DNA of 64,000 nucleotides from JACVRW01 sp963827065. GTDB taxonomy: Bacteria; Actinomycetota; Thermoleophilia; Solirubrobacterales; Thermoleophilaceae. This document shows, piece after piece, positions 25,894 through 34,174 of this stretch. The position numbers and the translations under genes were made by a program. Location: NCBI GenBank assembly GCA_963827065.1, contig CAWGZM010000006.1, positions 1 to 64,000 of the forward strand, in the 5' to 3' direction. Every line of letters begins with the position of its first letter. The first letter of the stretch is position 1. Under the pieces are notes generated by a model. That model was not told the DNA's origin. It ran no database searches and saw nothing but the letters and a program-made list of their open reading frames with translations.

Positions 25894-26727
25894 CTAGGCG
25901 CGCGCCGCCTTGAGGGTGTTGGCGAGCAGCATCGCGCGGGTCATGGGCCCGACCCCGCCGGGCACCGGCGTGATCGCCCCGGCGATACCGCTCACCGCCT
26001 CGAAGTCGACGTCGCCGACGAGGCCGTCGTCGGTGCGGTTCGTCCCCACGTCGATGACGACGGCGCCGTCGCGCACCATGTCGGCGGTCACGAGTCCCGG
26101 CGAGCCGACCGCCGCGATCAGCACGTCTGCCTCGCGGCAGACGGCGGGCAGGTCACGGGTACGCGAGTGGCAATGCGTGACCGTCGCGTTCGCCGCCAGC
26201 AACAGCTGCACGAGCGGCTTGCCGACGAGGATCGAGCGCCCGATCACGACGGCACGGGCCCCCTGCAGGTCCACGTCCGCCTCGGCGAGCAGCTCCATGA
26301 CGCCCGCCGGCGTGCAGGGCACGAGCGCCTCGGGGCGGTCGTGCATGAGGAGGCCGGCGTTGGCGGTGGTGAGCCCGTCGACGTCCTTGGCCGGGTCGAT
26401 CAGGCCGATGAACTCGTCCTGGTCGAGATGATCCGGCAGCGGCAGCTGGAGCAGGATGCCGTTCACCCGCTCGTCTTCGTTGAGGGAGCGGATCAGCTTG
26501 GCGAGCTCCTCCGGCGCCACGTCGCCGCCCGGCTCGTGGTGGAACGACTCGATGCCGACCTCGGCCGAGTCCTCACGCTTCATGCGGACGTAGACGGCTG
26601 ACGCTGGGTCGTCGCCGACGAGGATGGTGGCGAGGCCAGGCGTCCTGCCGAGGCTCGCGACCTCCTCGGCCACGCGCGCCTTGACGCGCTGCGCCACGGC
26701 CTTGCCGTCGATGATCCGGGCGGACAT
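25894..26727 (-). CDS. folD: Methylene-THF dehydrogenase / methenyl-THF cyclohydrolase
   Basis: Bifunctional cytoplasmic enzyme interconverting 5,10-methylene-THF and 10-formyl-THF with NADP. 277 residues from ATG 26727. Catalytic Tyr/Lys in YVRMKRED, substrate loop GILLQLPLPDHLD, cofactor loop VVIGRSILVGKPL and the C-terminal PVPGGVGPMTRAML are all present. Divergent from a secreted-protein gene with about 57 bp between starts. Confidence 0.96.
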   Translation of the reverse strand: MSARIIDGKAVAQRVKARVAEEVASLGRTPGLATILVGDDPASAVYVRMKREDSAEVGIESFHHEPGGDVAPEELAKLIRSLNEDERVNGILLQLPLPDHLDQDEFIGLIDPAKDVDGLTTANAGLLMHDRPEALVPCTPAGVMELLAEADVDLQGARAVVIGRSILVGKPLVQLLLAANATVTHCHSRTRDLPAVCREADVLIAAVGSPGLVTADMVRDGAVVIDVGTNRTDDGLVGDVDFEAVSGIAGAITPVPGGVGPMTRAMLLANTLKAARA

Positions 26728-26784
26728 GAGCGCGCGGCAGCATAGACCAGCGCAACACCGGTGGCCGTCGCGGGTTCTCGATGC

Positions 26785-27858
26785 ATGTGGCGTGCTGCGC
26801 TTCTGGCCCTGAGCGTCGTGCTGCTCGCCTCTCCGGTCGCTTCCGCGCGGGTTCTGCAGACCGTCACGCCAGCCGACCGGCTCGCCGAGGGCCCACTGCT
26901 GGCGGGCGCCCGGGTGGCGTGGGAGGAGAACCGCTGCGCGTCGCCCGGCGGCTGTGGCTTCGAGGCGGCGACGCGCTACCGCATCCGCGCTGCCGGTCCA
27001 GGCGGCGTCAAGACGCTGAGCGAGGGCCGCATCCGCTCCCTGCCCGGCGGCTCCAACTCCCTCTTCTCGAGCGTGTCGTTCGAGCTGTCGACGAGCCGGT
27101 TCGTGCTCGTGAGGTCGGAGTTCGGCACGCTCAGCGAGCAGGACTTCGCGGCGGAGCGCACCTTTGCCGGCGCGCGTGACGGGAGCGGACTGAGACGGCT
27201 GGTGCGCTGCCGGGCGGAGCAGCAGACCGTCGAGAACCCGGTCGCGCTCGCCGGCGATCGGGTCGCCTTCGACCCGGATCCCTGTGACGGACAGCCGGTC
27301 GTCGAGATTCGCTCCCCCGGCTCGTCGACCATGTTCGCCTTCTTCCCCGCGACCGGCGCACTGGCCGACGTCGCGCTCGCGGGCCCCTACCTCGCGGTGG
27401 TCTACAGCGGGCTCGTGCAGCTGCACGACACGCGGAACGGCGAGGAGCTCCTCTCCGCGCCGCTGCCACCCGGCACCGTCCACGGCGTCGACGTCGCGCG
27501 TGACGGCCGCTTGGCGGTCACGGTCGGCTCGGAACGAATCGGGCGGCGGACCTGCCATCCGAGCCGGCTCTGGACTCGGGACGCCGGAGGAGACTCACTC
27601 GAGCTAGAGCGGCCCCAGCCGTGTTGGGACGCACGTCTCTCGCGCGACGGAGTGGTCTACCTGAGGGGCGGGCGCCGCCCCGCCCGGCTCGAGCTGCTGT
27701 CGCCCGGCGGCTCGATGAGAGTGATCGCGGAGTTCGGATCGCGGCGGGTGCGAGAGACGTTCGACGCTCAGCACATGCGGGCCGCGTTCGCCGCGCTCTG
27801 CGGCGGCCGCGTGCGCATCCGCGTTGTGTCGCTCGGCGCTCCGGCGCGCGCCTGTTAG
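26785..27858 (+). CDS. Secreted beta-propeller-like protein of unknown function
   Basis: 357 residues from ATG 26785, preferred over GTG 26761 because it gives a standard signal peptide (WRAALLALSVVLLASPVASA). The mature protein is beta-rich with repeated blade-like stretches (RVAWEENRCA, DRVAFDPDPCDGQPVVEI, GPYLAVVYSGLVQLHDT, GRLAVTVGSERIG, DGVVYLRGGRR) and six scattered cysteines suggesting disulfides. No enzyme motif. Resembles the WD/TolB-like exported propellers common in this lineage. Its stop shares TTAG with convergent pcrA. Confidence 0.65.
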   Translation: MWRAALLALSVVLLASPVASARVLQTVTPADRLAEGPLLAGARVAWEENRCASPGGCGFEAATRYRIRAAGPGGVKTLSEGRIRSLPGGSNSLFSSVSFELSTSRFVLVRSEFGTLSEQDFAAERTFAGARDGSGLRRLVRCRAEQQTVENPVALAGDRVAFDPDPCDGQPVVEIRSPGSSTMFAFFPATGALADVALAGPYLAVVYSGLVQLHDTRNGEELLSAPLPPGTVHGVDVARDGRLAVTVGSERIGRRTCHPSRLWTRDAGGDSLELERPQPCWDARLSRDGVVYLRGGRRPARLELLSPGGSMRVIAEFGSRRVRETFDAQHMRAAFAALCGGRVRIRVVSLGAPARAC

Positions 27859-30050
27859 CGCCGCTTGAGCGGCGCGTAGTCGGCCATCAGCTTGCGCTCC
27901 GAGCCGTCGCCGGCGAAGCGCACCACCACGAGCCCGCCCGGCTCTACCCCGGTCACGACGCCCTCGCCGAACTGGGCGTGGACGACGTCGTCGCCGAGCG
28001 CGAAGCTCGCCCCGCCACCGCCCGCCGCGCCGGCCGGCTCCGGCACCGAGGCGCCTCCGCCCCACGTCGCGGCGGCCGCCTGGCCGCGCGGGGCGTCCAC
28101 GTCCTGATCGGTGAACTCGGCCGGGATCTCGTCGATGAAGCGGCTGCGGACGTTCCAGTCGCGGCTGCCGAAGAGCGCCCGCGTACGCGCGTGGGTCAGG
28201 TAGAGGACGCGCTTGGCGCGCGTGATGCCGACGTAGGCGAGCCGGCGCTCCTCCTCGAGGTCGCCCGACTCGATCGAGCGCATGTGCGGAAAGACGCCGT
28301 CCTCGAGCCCGATGATGAAGACGATGCCGAACTCGAGGCCCTTGGCGTTGTGCATCGTCATCAGCGTCACGATGCCCTGCTCGTCGCGGAGGTTGTCCTG
28401 TTCCGAGAAGAGGGCGATCTGCTGGAGGAACTCCTCGACGGCGCCCTCCTCGACCGCCGTGTCGTACTCGCGCGCCACGCCGACCAGTTCCTCGAGATTC
28501 TCCAGCCGCACCTGCGACTCGACCGTGCGCTCGGCGCGCAGCGCATCGGTGTAGCCGGTCTCCTCGAGCGTCTCGGCCAGGAGGTCGCCTACGCCCGCGC
28601 CACCCTCCGCCCGCTCGCGCAGGCGCTCCATCACCGACATGAAGCGCCCCACCGCCTTGACGGCCGCCGTCCCGAGGCCGGGTATCTGCTCCGGCGCGGC
28701 CGCAACGTTCCAGACCGGTTCGCCGAGCGTGCTGGCGTAGTTCGTGATGCGCGCCTGTGAGGTGTTGCCGATCCCGCGCCGCGGCGAGTTGACGATGCGC
28801 CCGAAGGCGACCGTGTCGGCCGGGTTGACGAGGAGGGTCAGGTAGGCGAGCGCATCCTTGATCTCGGCGCGCTCGTAGAAGCGCGTGCCGCCGATCACCT
28901 GATAGCCGACCCCGTAGCGCACGAGCATGTCCTCGAGCACACGGCTCTGCGCGTTGGTCCGGTAGAAGACGGCGACCTCGTCGCGCGACTCGCCCTCGTC
29001 GACGAGCCGCTCGATCTCGGAGACGACGAAGCGCGCCTCCGCGTGCTCGTCCTCGAGCTCGCGCACGTGGACCGGCTCGCCCTCACCGAGCTCCGACCAG
29101 AGGAACTTGTCCTTGCGCGCGCGGTTGTTCGAGATGACCGCGTTGGACGCGTTCAGGATCGTCTGCGTCGAGCGGTAGTTCTGCTCGAGCTTGACCACCT
29201 GGGCGTCCGGGAAGTCGTCCTCGAAGTCGAGGATGTTGCGGATGTCGGCGCCGCGGAAGCGGTAGATCGACTGGTCGTCGTCGCCGACGACGCAGAGGTT
29301 GCGGTGCTCCTCGGAGAGGAGCTGGAGCCAGCGGTACTGAGCGCGGTTCGTGTCCTGGTACTCGTCGACGAGCACGTGCCGGAACGAGCGCCGGTAGCGG
29401 TCGCGCACCTCGGGGAACAGCTCGAACAGGTTCACGCAGCGGAACAGCAGGTCGTCGAAGTCCATGGCGTTGGCCGCGTGCAGGCGCTGCTCGTAGAGCT
29501 CGTAGACGTCGGCGGCCGTCTGCTCGAAGAAGGTCGAGACCTTGATCCGGTAGGCCTCGGCGTCGAGCAGGCCGTTCTTGGCGTCCGAGATCTGGCGCCG
29601 GATGCCGCGCGGCGCGAAGCGCTTCGGGTCGACGTCGAGCTCCTCGACGCAGTTCTTGACGAGCCGCAGCGAGTCCTGCTCGTCGTAGATCGTGAAGCCG
29701 CGCGTGTAGCCGAGGCGCTCGGCGTCGGCGCGCAGCATGCGCGCGCAGGCGGAGTGGAAGGTCATCACCCACATCGCGCGAGCGCGGCCGCCCACGAGCG
29801 CCTCAACCCGGTCGCGCATTTCCTTTGACGCCTTGTTGGTGAACGTGATCGCGAGGATCTCGCTGGGGCGGGCCTGTCCCGTACCGACCAGATGCGCGAT
29901 CCGGTGGGTCAGAACGCGGGTCTTGCCGGAGCCCGCTCCCGCGAGGATCAGGAGCGGGCCCTCCCCATGCACGACGGCCTCGCGCTGAGGCGCGTTCAGG
30001 CCCTCGAGGAGGGAGTCGGTTGCGGCTTCGGTCGACACTCCTCCGAGCAT
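27855..30050 (-). CDS. pcrA: ATP-dependent DNA helicase PcrA/UvrD
   Basis: 731-residue superfamily 1A helicase for nucleotide excision repair and clearing of recombination or transcription obstacles. Walker A LAGAGSGKTR, Q-motif LNAPQREAV, motif Ia ITFTNKASKEM, Walker B VDEYQDTN, motif III GDDDQSIYRFRGAD, motif IV QNYRST, motif V TMHNAKGLEF and motif VI VGITRAKRVLYLTHA are all intact. The C-terminus carries a Gly/Ala-rich linker and a small Tudor-like end (GDDVVHAQFGEGVV ... LMADYAPLKR) typical of PcrA for RNA-polymerase contact. Start ATG 30050; a GTG at 30038 is an alternative. Confidence 0.96.
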   Translation of the reverse strand: MLGGVSTEAATDSLLEGLNAPQREAVVHGEGPLLILAGAGSGKTRVLTHRIAHLVGTGQARPSEILAITFTNKASKEMRDRVEALVGGRARAMWVMTFHSACARMLRADAERLGYTRGFTIYDEQDSLRLVKNCVEELDVDPKRFAPRGIRRQISDAKNGLLDAEAYRIKVSTFFEQTAADVYELYEQRLHAANAMDFDDLLFRCVNLFELFPEVRDRYRRSFRHVLVDEYQDTNRAQYRWLQLLSEEHRNLCVVGDDDQSIYRFRGADIRNILDFEDDFPDAQVVKLEQNYRSTQTILNASNAVISNNRARKDKFLWSELGEGEPVHVRELEDEHAEARFVVSEIERLVDEGESRDEVAVFYRTNAQSRVLEDMLVRYGVGYQVIGGTRFYERAEIKDALAYLTLLVNPADTVAFGRIVNSPRRGIGNTSQARITNYASTLGEPVWNVAAAPEQIPGLGTAAVKAVGRFMSVMERLRERAEGGAGVGDLLAETLEETGYTDALRAERTVESQVRLENLEELVGVAREYDTAVEEGAVEEFLQQIALFSEQDNLRDEQGIVTLMTMHNAKGLEFGIVFIIGLEDGVFPHMRSIESGDLEEERRLAYVGITRAKRVLYLTHARTRALFGSRDWNVRSRFIDEIPAEFTDQDVDAPRGQAAAATWGGGASVPEPAGAAGGGGASFALGDDVVHAQFGEGVVTGVEPGGLVVVRFAGDGSERKLMADYAPLKRR

Positions 30051-30087
30051 AGGGTCCCGCGCGGCCGGTCAGCGACCGGCCGGGCCG

Positions 30088-30552
30088 CTATGAGGCGGCC
30101 GGCGCCCGGACGGCCACGATCGCGCCACCCTCATCGGTGCGCTCGAGGCCCGACAGGTCGAGCGCCAGCAGCGGCACGCGGCCCCGCCGCCGGGCGGTCA
30201 GCGTGCCCGCCTCGGTGTCGACGACGAACTCGGTCACCTCCAGGTTGGTGCCGCCCGCGCTGAAGCGCCGGCCGCCGCTGTGCTCGATCGTCCCGGCGAG
30301 CGACTCCGAGTCGACCATGCCGCCTGTGATCGGGAAGCCGATGCCGTCCCCATCGGGCGCCGCGGGATCGACCGGGGCCACCTCCACGCCGTTGTCGGTC
30401 AGGATCATGGCGGTCTGCTCGTCGAGGACCAGCACCGTCGTCTCGCCGTTCAGCCGGAGCTGCTGAGACGCCGCAGGCTGCTCACCTTGTTCATTCCCTG
30501 CCTCGTCCTGGAAATCCGGGTCGACAGGAGCTACGAGGAGTGGCGCCCGCAC
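30088..30552 (-). CDS. HtaA-like domain protein (N-terminus uncertain)
   Basis: About 154 codons from GTG 30552. The core reads ILTDNGVEVAPVDPA, GIGFPITGGMVDSESLAGTI, EHSGGRRFSAGGTNLEV and RRGRVPLLALDLSGL, a pattern I know from single-domain HtaA-like proteins of Thermoleophilia, normally secreted. No signal peptide is found in this frame; an ATG in another frame at about 30500 (after GGCAGGGA) opens MNKVSSLRRLSS, so the real N-terminus may be hidden by a frame error. HtaA domains bind haem in Corynebacterium; whether this one does is unknown. Sits between the ABC permease and pcrA. Confidence 0.55.
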   Translation of the reverse strand: MRAPLLVAPVDPDFQDEAGNEQGEQPAASQQLRLNGETTVLVLDEQTAMILTDNGVEVAPVDPAAPDGDGIGFPITGGMVDSESLAGTIEHSGGRRFSAGGTNLEVTEFVVDTEAGTLTARRRGRVPLLALDLSGLERTDEGGAIVAVRAPAAS

Positions 30553-30566
30553 GGTTGGCGAGCGCG

Positions 30567-31418
30567 CTAGAGGTCGCGGCGGGCGAAGGCCACGTGTGCG
30601 GCGACGCCGACCAGCACCAGGTAGGCGAGCGTCCACAGCCACAGCAGCGGCCCGCCTTCCTGGGCGCCGCCGAAAGGCCCGAGCCGCACGATCACGCCGG
30701 TCACGCCGCGCACGTCTTCGGTGAGGGCGTCGAGGCCGGCCTGGTAGAGCGCCTCGAAGGGCAACAGCCACGAGCTGATCCGGGCGACGTCCTCGAGCGT
30801 CTCGACGCTGAGCGCGTCGCCGATCTGGCCGAGCAGGCCGGCGGCGAGGCCGGCGCCGAAGAGCATGAACACGGCGATGCCGTTGGCGGTCGAGGTGAGG
30901 AAGACCGACCCGAGCAGCGACAGCGCCGCGATCACCAGCACGGCCACGACCAGCCCGAGCCCGGGCAGGACAGGGCTGTCGGGCCACCAGCCGCCGCTGA
31001 TGCCGGTGATCAGGAGCGAGAGCGTGTAGACCACCGCCACGTAGGCCGCGCACACCGTGGCCGCACCGGCAAAGCGGCCAAGCAGCAGGCTCGTGCGGCC
31101 GAGCGGTCGCACGACGAGCGGCTGCAGCAGCCCGCGCTCGGCGTCTCCACGCACGGCGCCGAGTGTCAGGAACGCGGCCAGGACGGCCCCGAGGAAGAGG
31201 GTCGTGAACATGGCCAGGCCGAGCAGCGTCGAGCCGGTCAGGACGAGCTCGTCGAGCGGGTCTTCACCGGCGAAGTCCTCGACCTCGTTGAACGCCACGT
31301 CCGCGCCGAGCGCAAAGAGCGCGAGGAACATCACGGTGAGCACGAGCACAACGGCGATCACGCGCCGGCGCACGCACTCCTTCAGCGCGTACTTCGCGAC
31401 GACGAATGCGCCGATCAT
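30567..31418 (-). CDS. ABC-2 type transporter permease
   Basis: 283 residues with six hydrophobic spans (for example RRRVIAVVLVLTVMFLALFAL, LGLAMFTTLFLGAVLAAFLTL, GLGLVVAVLVIAALSLLGSVF, LWLWTLAYLVLVGVAAHVAF). LQPLVVRPLGRTSLLLGRF is the coupling-helix style motif of NatB/ABC2 exporters. Its ATG overlaps the stop of the ATPase gene by 4 bp, so the pair forms one exporter. Cargo unknown. Confidence 0.88.
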   Translation of the reverse strand: MIGAFVVAKYALKECVRRRVIAVVLVLTVMFLALFALGADVAFNEVEDFAGEDPLDELVLTGSTLLGLAMFTTLFLGAVLAAFLTLGAVRGDAERGLLQPLVVRPLGRTSLLLGRFAGAATVCAAYVAVVYTLSLLITGISGGWWPDSPVLPGLGLVVAVLVIAALSLLGSVFLTSTANGIAVFMLFGAGLAAGLLGQIGDALSVETLEDVARISSWLLPFEALYQAGLDALTEDVRGVTGVIVRLGPFGGAQEGGPLLWLWTLAYLVLVGVAAHVAFARRDL

Positions 31419-32275
31419 CCGAGCTCCCGCGTCGGCTGTGCCGGGCCGCCGACCGCCTCGAGGTAGGCGTCCTCGAGGCTCGACGACAGCACGCGCACCT
31501 CGTACACGTCCTCGCCCTGCTCGACGAGCTCCGCCACGATCGCGGGCACCTCGTCGCGCACGGCGCTCGGGTAGCTGAGCAGGCCGCTGCCCGTCTCGAT
31601 CTCGACGCCGCGCGGCCTGACGAGCTCGTCCGGGGTGCCGCGCGCGACGATGCGGCCGTTGTCGAGGATCGCCACCCGGTCGCAGACGAGCTCGACCTCG
31701 CTCAGCAGATGTGAGTTGAGGACGACGGCGACGCCACGGTCGCGCAGGGCGGTGAGCAGGTCGCGGACGATCCGGCGGCCGACCGGGTCGAGCGCGCTCG
31801 TCGGCTCGTCCAGCATGAGGAGGCGCGGCTCCCCCACGAGCGCCTGGGCGATCCCGAGCCGCTGCTGCATGCCCTTGGACATCGCGTCGACGCGGGTCGT
31901 TCGGGCGTCGCCCAGCTCGACCAGGTCGAGCAGCTCTTGGCGCTCGCGCGCGCCTCCGTGGGATCCCGCGAGCGACTGGTGAAGTGCGAGCAGCTCGTCG
32001 GCCGACAGCCAGTCGGGAAAGCGGAACAGCTCGGCCAGGTAGCCGATCGCGGCCCGGGCGGGCGCCGATCCCGCCGGGGCTCCCTCGACCTCGATCTCCC
32101 CGTCACCGGGCCGGACGAGCCCGACGGCGATCTTCGTGAGCGTCGATTTACCCGCTCCGTTCGGTCCCAGGAGCCCGAGCAGCTCACCGCGCTCGACGTC
32201 GAGATCGACCGCCGCGAGCGCGGTGGTGGCGCCGTAGCGCTTGGTGAGCCGGCGGCAGGCGAGAGCGGGCGCCAC
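31415..32275 (-). CDS. ABC transporter ATP-binding protein
   Basis: 286 residues from GTG 32275. Walker A GLLGPNGAGKSTLT, Q-loop region AAIGYLAELFRFPDW, a variant signature MSKGMQQRLGIAQAL in place of LSGGQ, Walker B LLMLDEPTSALDP and the switch His in VLNSHLLSEVE. The C-terminal extension (VEIETGSGLLSYPSAV ... SSSLEDAYLEAVGG) is typical of CcmA/NatA-like exporters. Only 24 bp separate its start from the divergent Qng1 gene, so their promoters must overlap. Confidence 0.92.
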   Translation of the reverse strand: MAPALACRRLTKRYGATTALAAVDLDVERGELLGLLGPNGAGKSTLTKIAVGLVRPGDGEIEVEGAPAGSAPARAAIGYLAELFRFPDWLSADELLALHQSLAGSHGGARERQELLDLVELGDARTTRVDAMSKGMQQRLGIAQALVGEPRLLMLDEPTSALDPVGRRIVRDLLTALRDRGVAVVLNSHLLSEVELVCDRVAILDNGRIVARGTPDELVRPRGVEIETGSGLLSYPSAVRDEVPAIVAELVEQGEDVYEVRVLSSSLEDAYLEAVGGPAQPTRELG

Positions 32276-32299
32276 CGGGCGCAGTGTAGGAATTGCACG

Positions 32300-33172
32300 G
32301 TGGGGTTGACGGATGAGGTGCGTGCGTCGTGCCGTGCGATCGCTGAGAGCGCCCGCTCCGTGTCGATCGATCTGGATCGGCTGGGCGAGGTCGAGCCCGG
32401 GCCGCCGCCGGCGCTCGACCCCGAGCGGCACTTCCTCGAGGGCTCCGCCGAGGAGGTCGGCATGTACCTGCTGACCCTGGACTCGATCAACTTCGGCTCA
32501 GGCTGGTTCCCGACACTGCGCAAGCGGCCCGGGTGCTCCGGCTACTTCACCGTGGCTTGGGCGCTCGCCGACCGATTTCGCTCGCACGGCCCCTGGAGCA
32601 ATGACGACTTGTGGGCGCTGGATGCGGCTGCGGTTGCCGATGTGCTCGGCCAGGACGCCGACCACGAGCTGATGGCGCTGTACGCGGCCGCGCTGCGTTC
32701 GCTCGGGCACTTCATGGTGGGGCGAAGCGCGCTGCAGCTGGTGAGCGAGACGGGAGGGTCGGCGGAGCGGTTGGCCTCGATGCTCGCGGATGGCATGCCG
32801 TTCTTCGAGGATTTCGGGTTCTGGAAGCGAGCGCAGATCGTGCCCAACGACCTCGCTCTGGCGGGCGTGGCGTCGTTCTCCGACCTGGACCGGCTGACGA
32901 TCTTCGCCGACAACCTCGTGCCGCACGTCCTGCGGGTCGACGGGGTGCTTCGCTACGACCCGGCGCTGGCCGCGCGCATCGACGCGGGCAAGCTCCTGCC
33001 GCCGGGCGCGGAGGAGCGCGAGATCCGGGCGTGCGCGGTGCACGCCTGCGAGCTGATCGCCGCACGGCTAGGGACGCCGCCGCGCATCCTCGACACCTGG
33101 CTGTGGAACCGCGGCCAGGCGCCTCGCTACAAGGCGATCGCGCGGCACCGGACGCGGACCGTGTACTACTGA
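32300..33172 (+). CDS. Queuosine 5'-phosphate N-glycosylase / hydrolase homologue (DUF2419, Qng1)
   Basis: 290 residues from GTG 32300 (GTG 32318 is a shorter option). Recognised by MYLLTLDSINFGSGWFPTL, GYFTVAWALADRF, LWALDAAAVADVL, FWKRAQIVPNDLALAG, LTIFADNLVPHVLR and LDTWLWNRGQAPRYKA, the conserved spine of the DUF2419 salvage family, which releases queuine from queuosine 5'-monophosphate. In bacteria this lets a cell recycle the tRNA base queuosine without making it. No queuosine synthesis gene (queA, queG, tgt) is visible in the window, consistent with pure salvage. The tail overlaps the convergent neighbour by 7 bp. Confidence 0.8.
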   Translation: MGLTDEVRASCRAIAESARSVSIDLDRLGEVEPGPPPALDPERHFLEGSAEEVGMYLLTLDSINFGSGWFPTLRKRPGCSGYFTVAWALADRFRSHGPWSNDDLWALDAAAVADVLGQDADHELMALYAAALRSLGHFMVGRSALQLVSETGGSAERLASMLADGMPFFEDFGFWKRAQIVPNDLALAGVASFSDLDRLTIFADNLVPHVLRVDGVLRYDPALAARIDAGKLLPPGAEEREIRACAVHACELIAARLGTPPRILDTWLWNRGQAPRYKAIARHRTRTVYY

Positions 33173-34107
33173 GCGTCGTAGAGGCGCCTGAGCTTCTCGG
33201 CGGTCGCCGCGGCGTCGTACATGACCTGGTCGTGCGTGAAGCGACGGACCTTGTAGCCGTGCAGATCGAGGTCGATGTCGCGGCGACGGTCGTGCTCGAA
33301 GGCGCGCTTCGTGCCGTGTGCGCCGAAGCCGTCGGTCTCGATCACGAGGCGCTTGTCTCGCCACAGGAAGTCGGGCTCGTAGCCGTGCAGCGGGACGTTG
33401 ACCTCGGGGTCCGGAAGGCCGGCGGCGCGTGCGATGTCGAAGAAGGCCTCCTCGAGATCGTTGCGGGTGACCGTGGGCGGCCGCTGCTTGTCGAGCAGTC
33501 GCCGGAGGGTCCGCGTCGGCCGTCCGTTCGCGCGGCTGATGGCGCCCTCCAGCGACCCAGGCGCCAGGAGCCGCTGCACATACGCCTGTTCGAGAGCGCG
33601 TTCGGCCTGGCGCGGCGAGCGGGTGGCGGCGATGTCGACCAGTGTGCGGGCGGCGGTGGTGATCGGCAGGCCCTCGTGGACCGTTGCGTCGCGAGGGGCG
33701 AGGCGGCGGACGACGTGGAGGTCTATGCCTTTGCGCCGGGGGCGCCCGCCGGTCGCCACCACGGTCACGTCGACGAGCGTTCGAGCGCTCGGCAGCAGGC
33801 CCCAGCGGGCCGCCGCCGAGCGGTGACTCAGCACCGCGCGCTGTCCGCAGGCCAGGACAGCAGCGAGGAGAAGGCCTTCTCCGCGCAGATGGTCGTGCCC
33901 CCACGCGTACACGCCGCGGTGGAGCCGCCGCAGCCGGCCATCCAGCAGCCGCCTCGACACCATGTTCCGGCTCATCCCGGCGGCGGCAAGCTGGCTCGCC
34001 GTGATCACCCCGAACTGCCGCGCCGCCAGCGCCGCCGCCCTTCGATCGGGCTTCTGCACCTCGGGTGCGCTGACTTTGTCCCGTATAGCGGTACCAACTC
34101 GGCGCAC
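33166..34107 (-). CDS. AbiEi-like winged-helix plus DUF559 (Vsr-like) nuclease-fold protein
   Basis: 313 residues. N-terminal part (about 22-95) has the AbiEi_4-type helix-turn-helix opening QFGVITASQLAAAGMSRNMVSRRL with VYAWG and LSHRSAAARWGLL (parts quoted short). A middle AbiEi domain contains ITTAARTLVDIAA. The C-terminus (about 215-313) is DUF559: NVPLHGYEPDFLWRDKRLVIETDG and a final YKVRRFTHDQVM, matching the very-short-patch-repair endonuclease fold with D, E-x-D residues in place. No AbiEii toxin gene follows, so this is not a standard TA pair. Function unproven. Confidence 0.8.
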   Translation of the reverse strand: MRRVGTAIRDKVSAPEVQKPDRRAAALAARQFGVITASQLAAAGMSRNMVSRRLLDGRLRRLHRGVYAWGHDHLRGEGLLLAAVLACGQRAVLSHRSAAARWGLLPSARTLVDVTVVATGGRPRRKGIDLHVVRRLAPRDATVHEGLPITTAARTLVDIAATRSPRQAERALEQAYVQRLLAPGSLEGAISRANGRPTRTLRRLLDKQRPPTVTRNDLEEAFFDIARAAGLPDPEVNVPLHGYEPDFLWRDKRLVIETDGFGAHGTKRAFEHDRRRDIDLDLHGYKVRRFTHDQVMYDAAATAEKLRRLYDAQ

Positions 34108-34174
34108 CCGGCAAGCGTGGCCGAAGCCATGTCACGGCAGGGTTAGCTGTGTAACGCCTCTGCGAAAAGATGCG

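Noticed and set aside
33166..34107. AbiE type IV toxin-antitoxin system
   Set aside because: No AbiEii nucleotidyltransferase gene is adjacent, and the C-terminus is a DUF559 nuclease fold.
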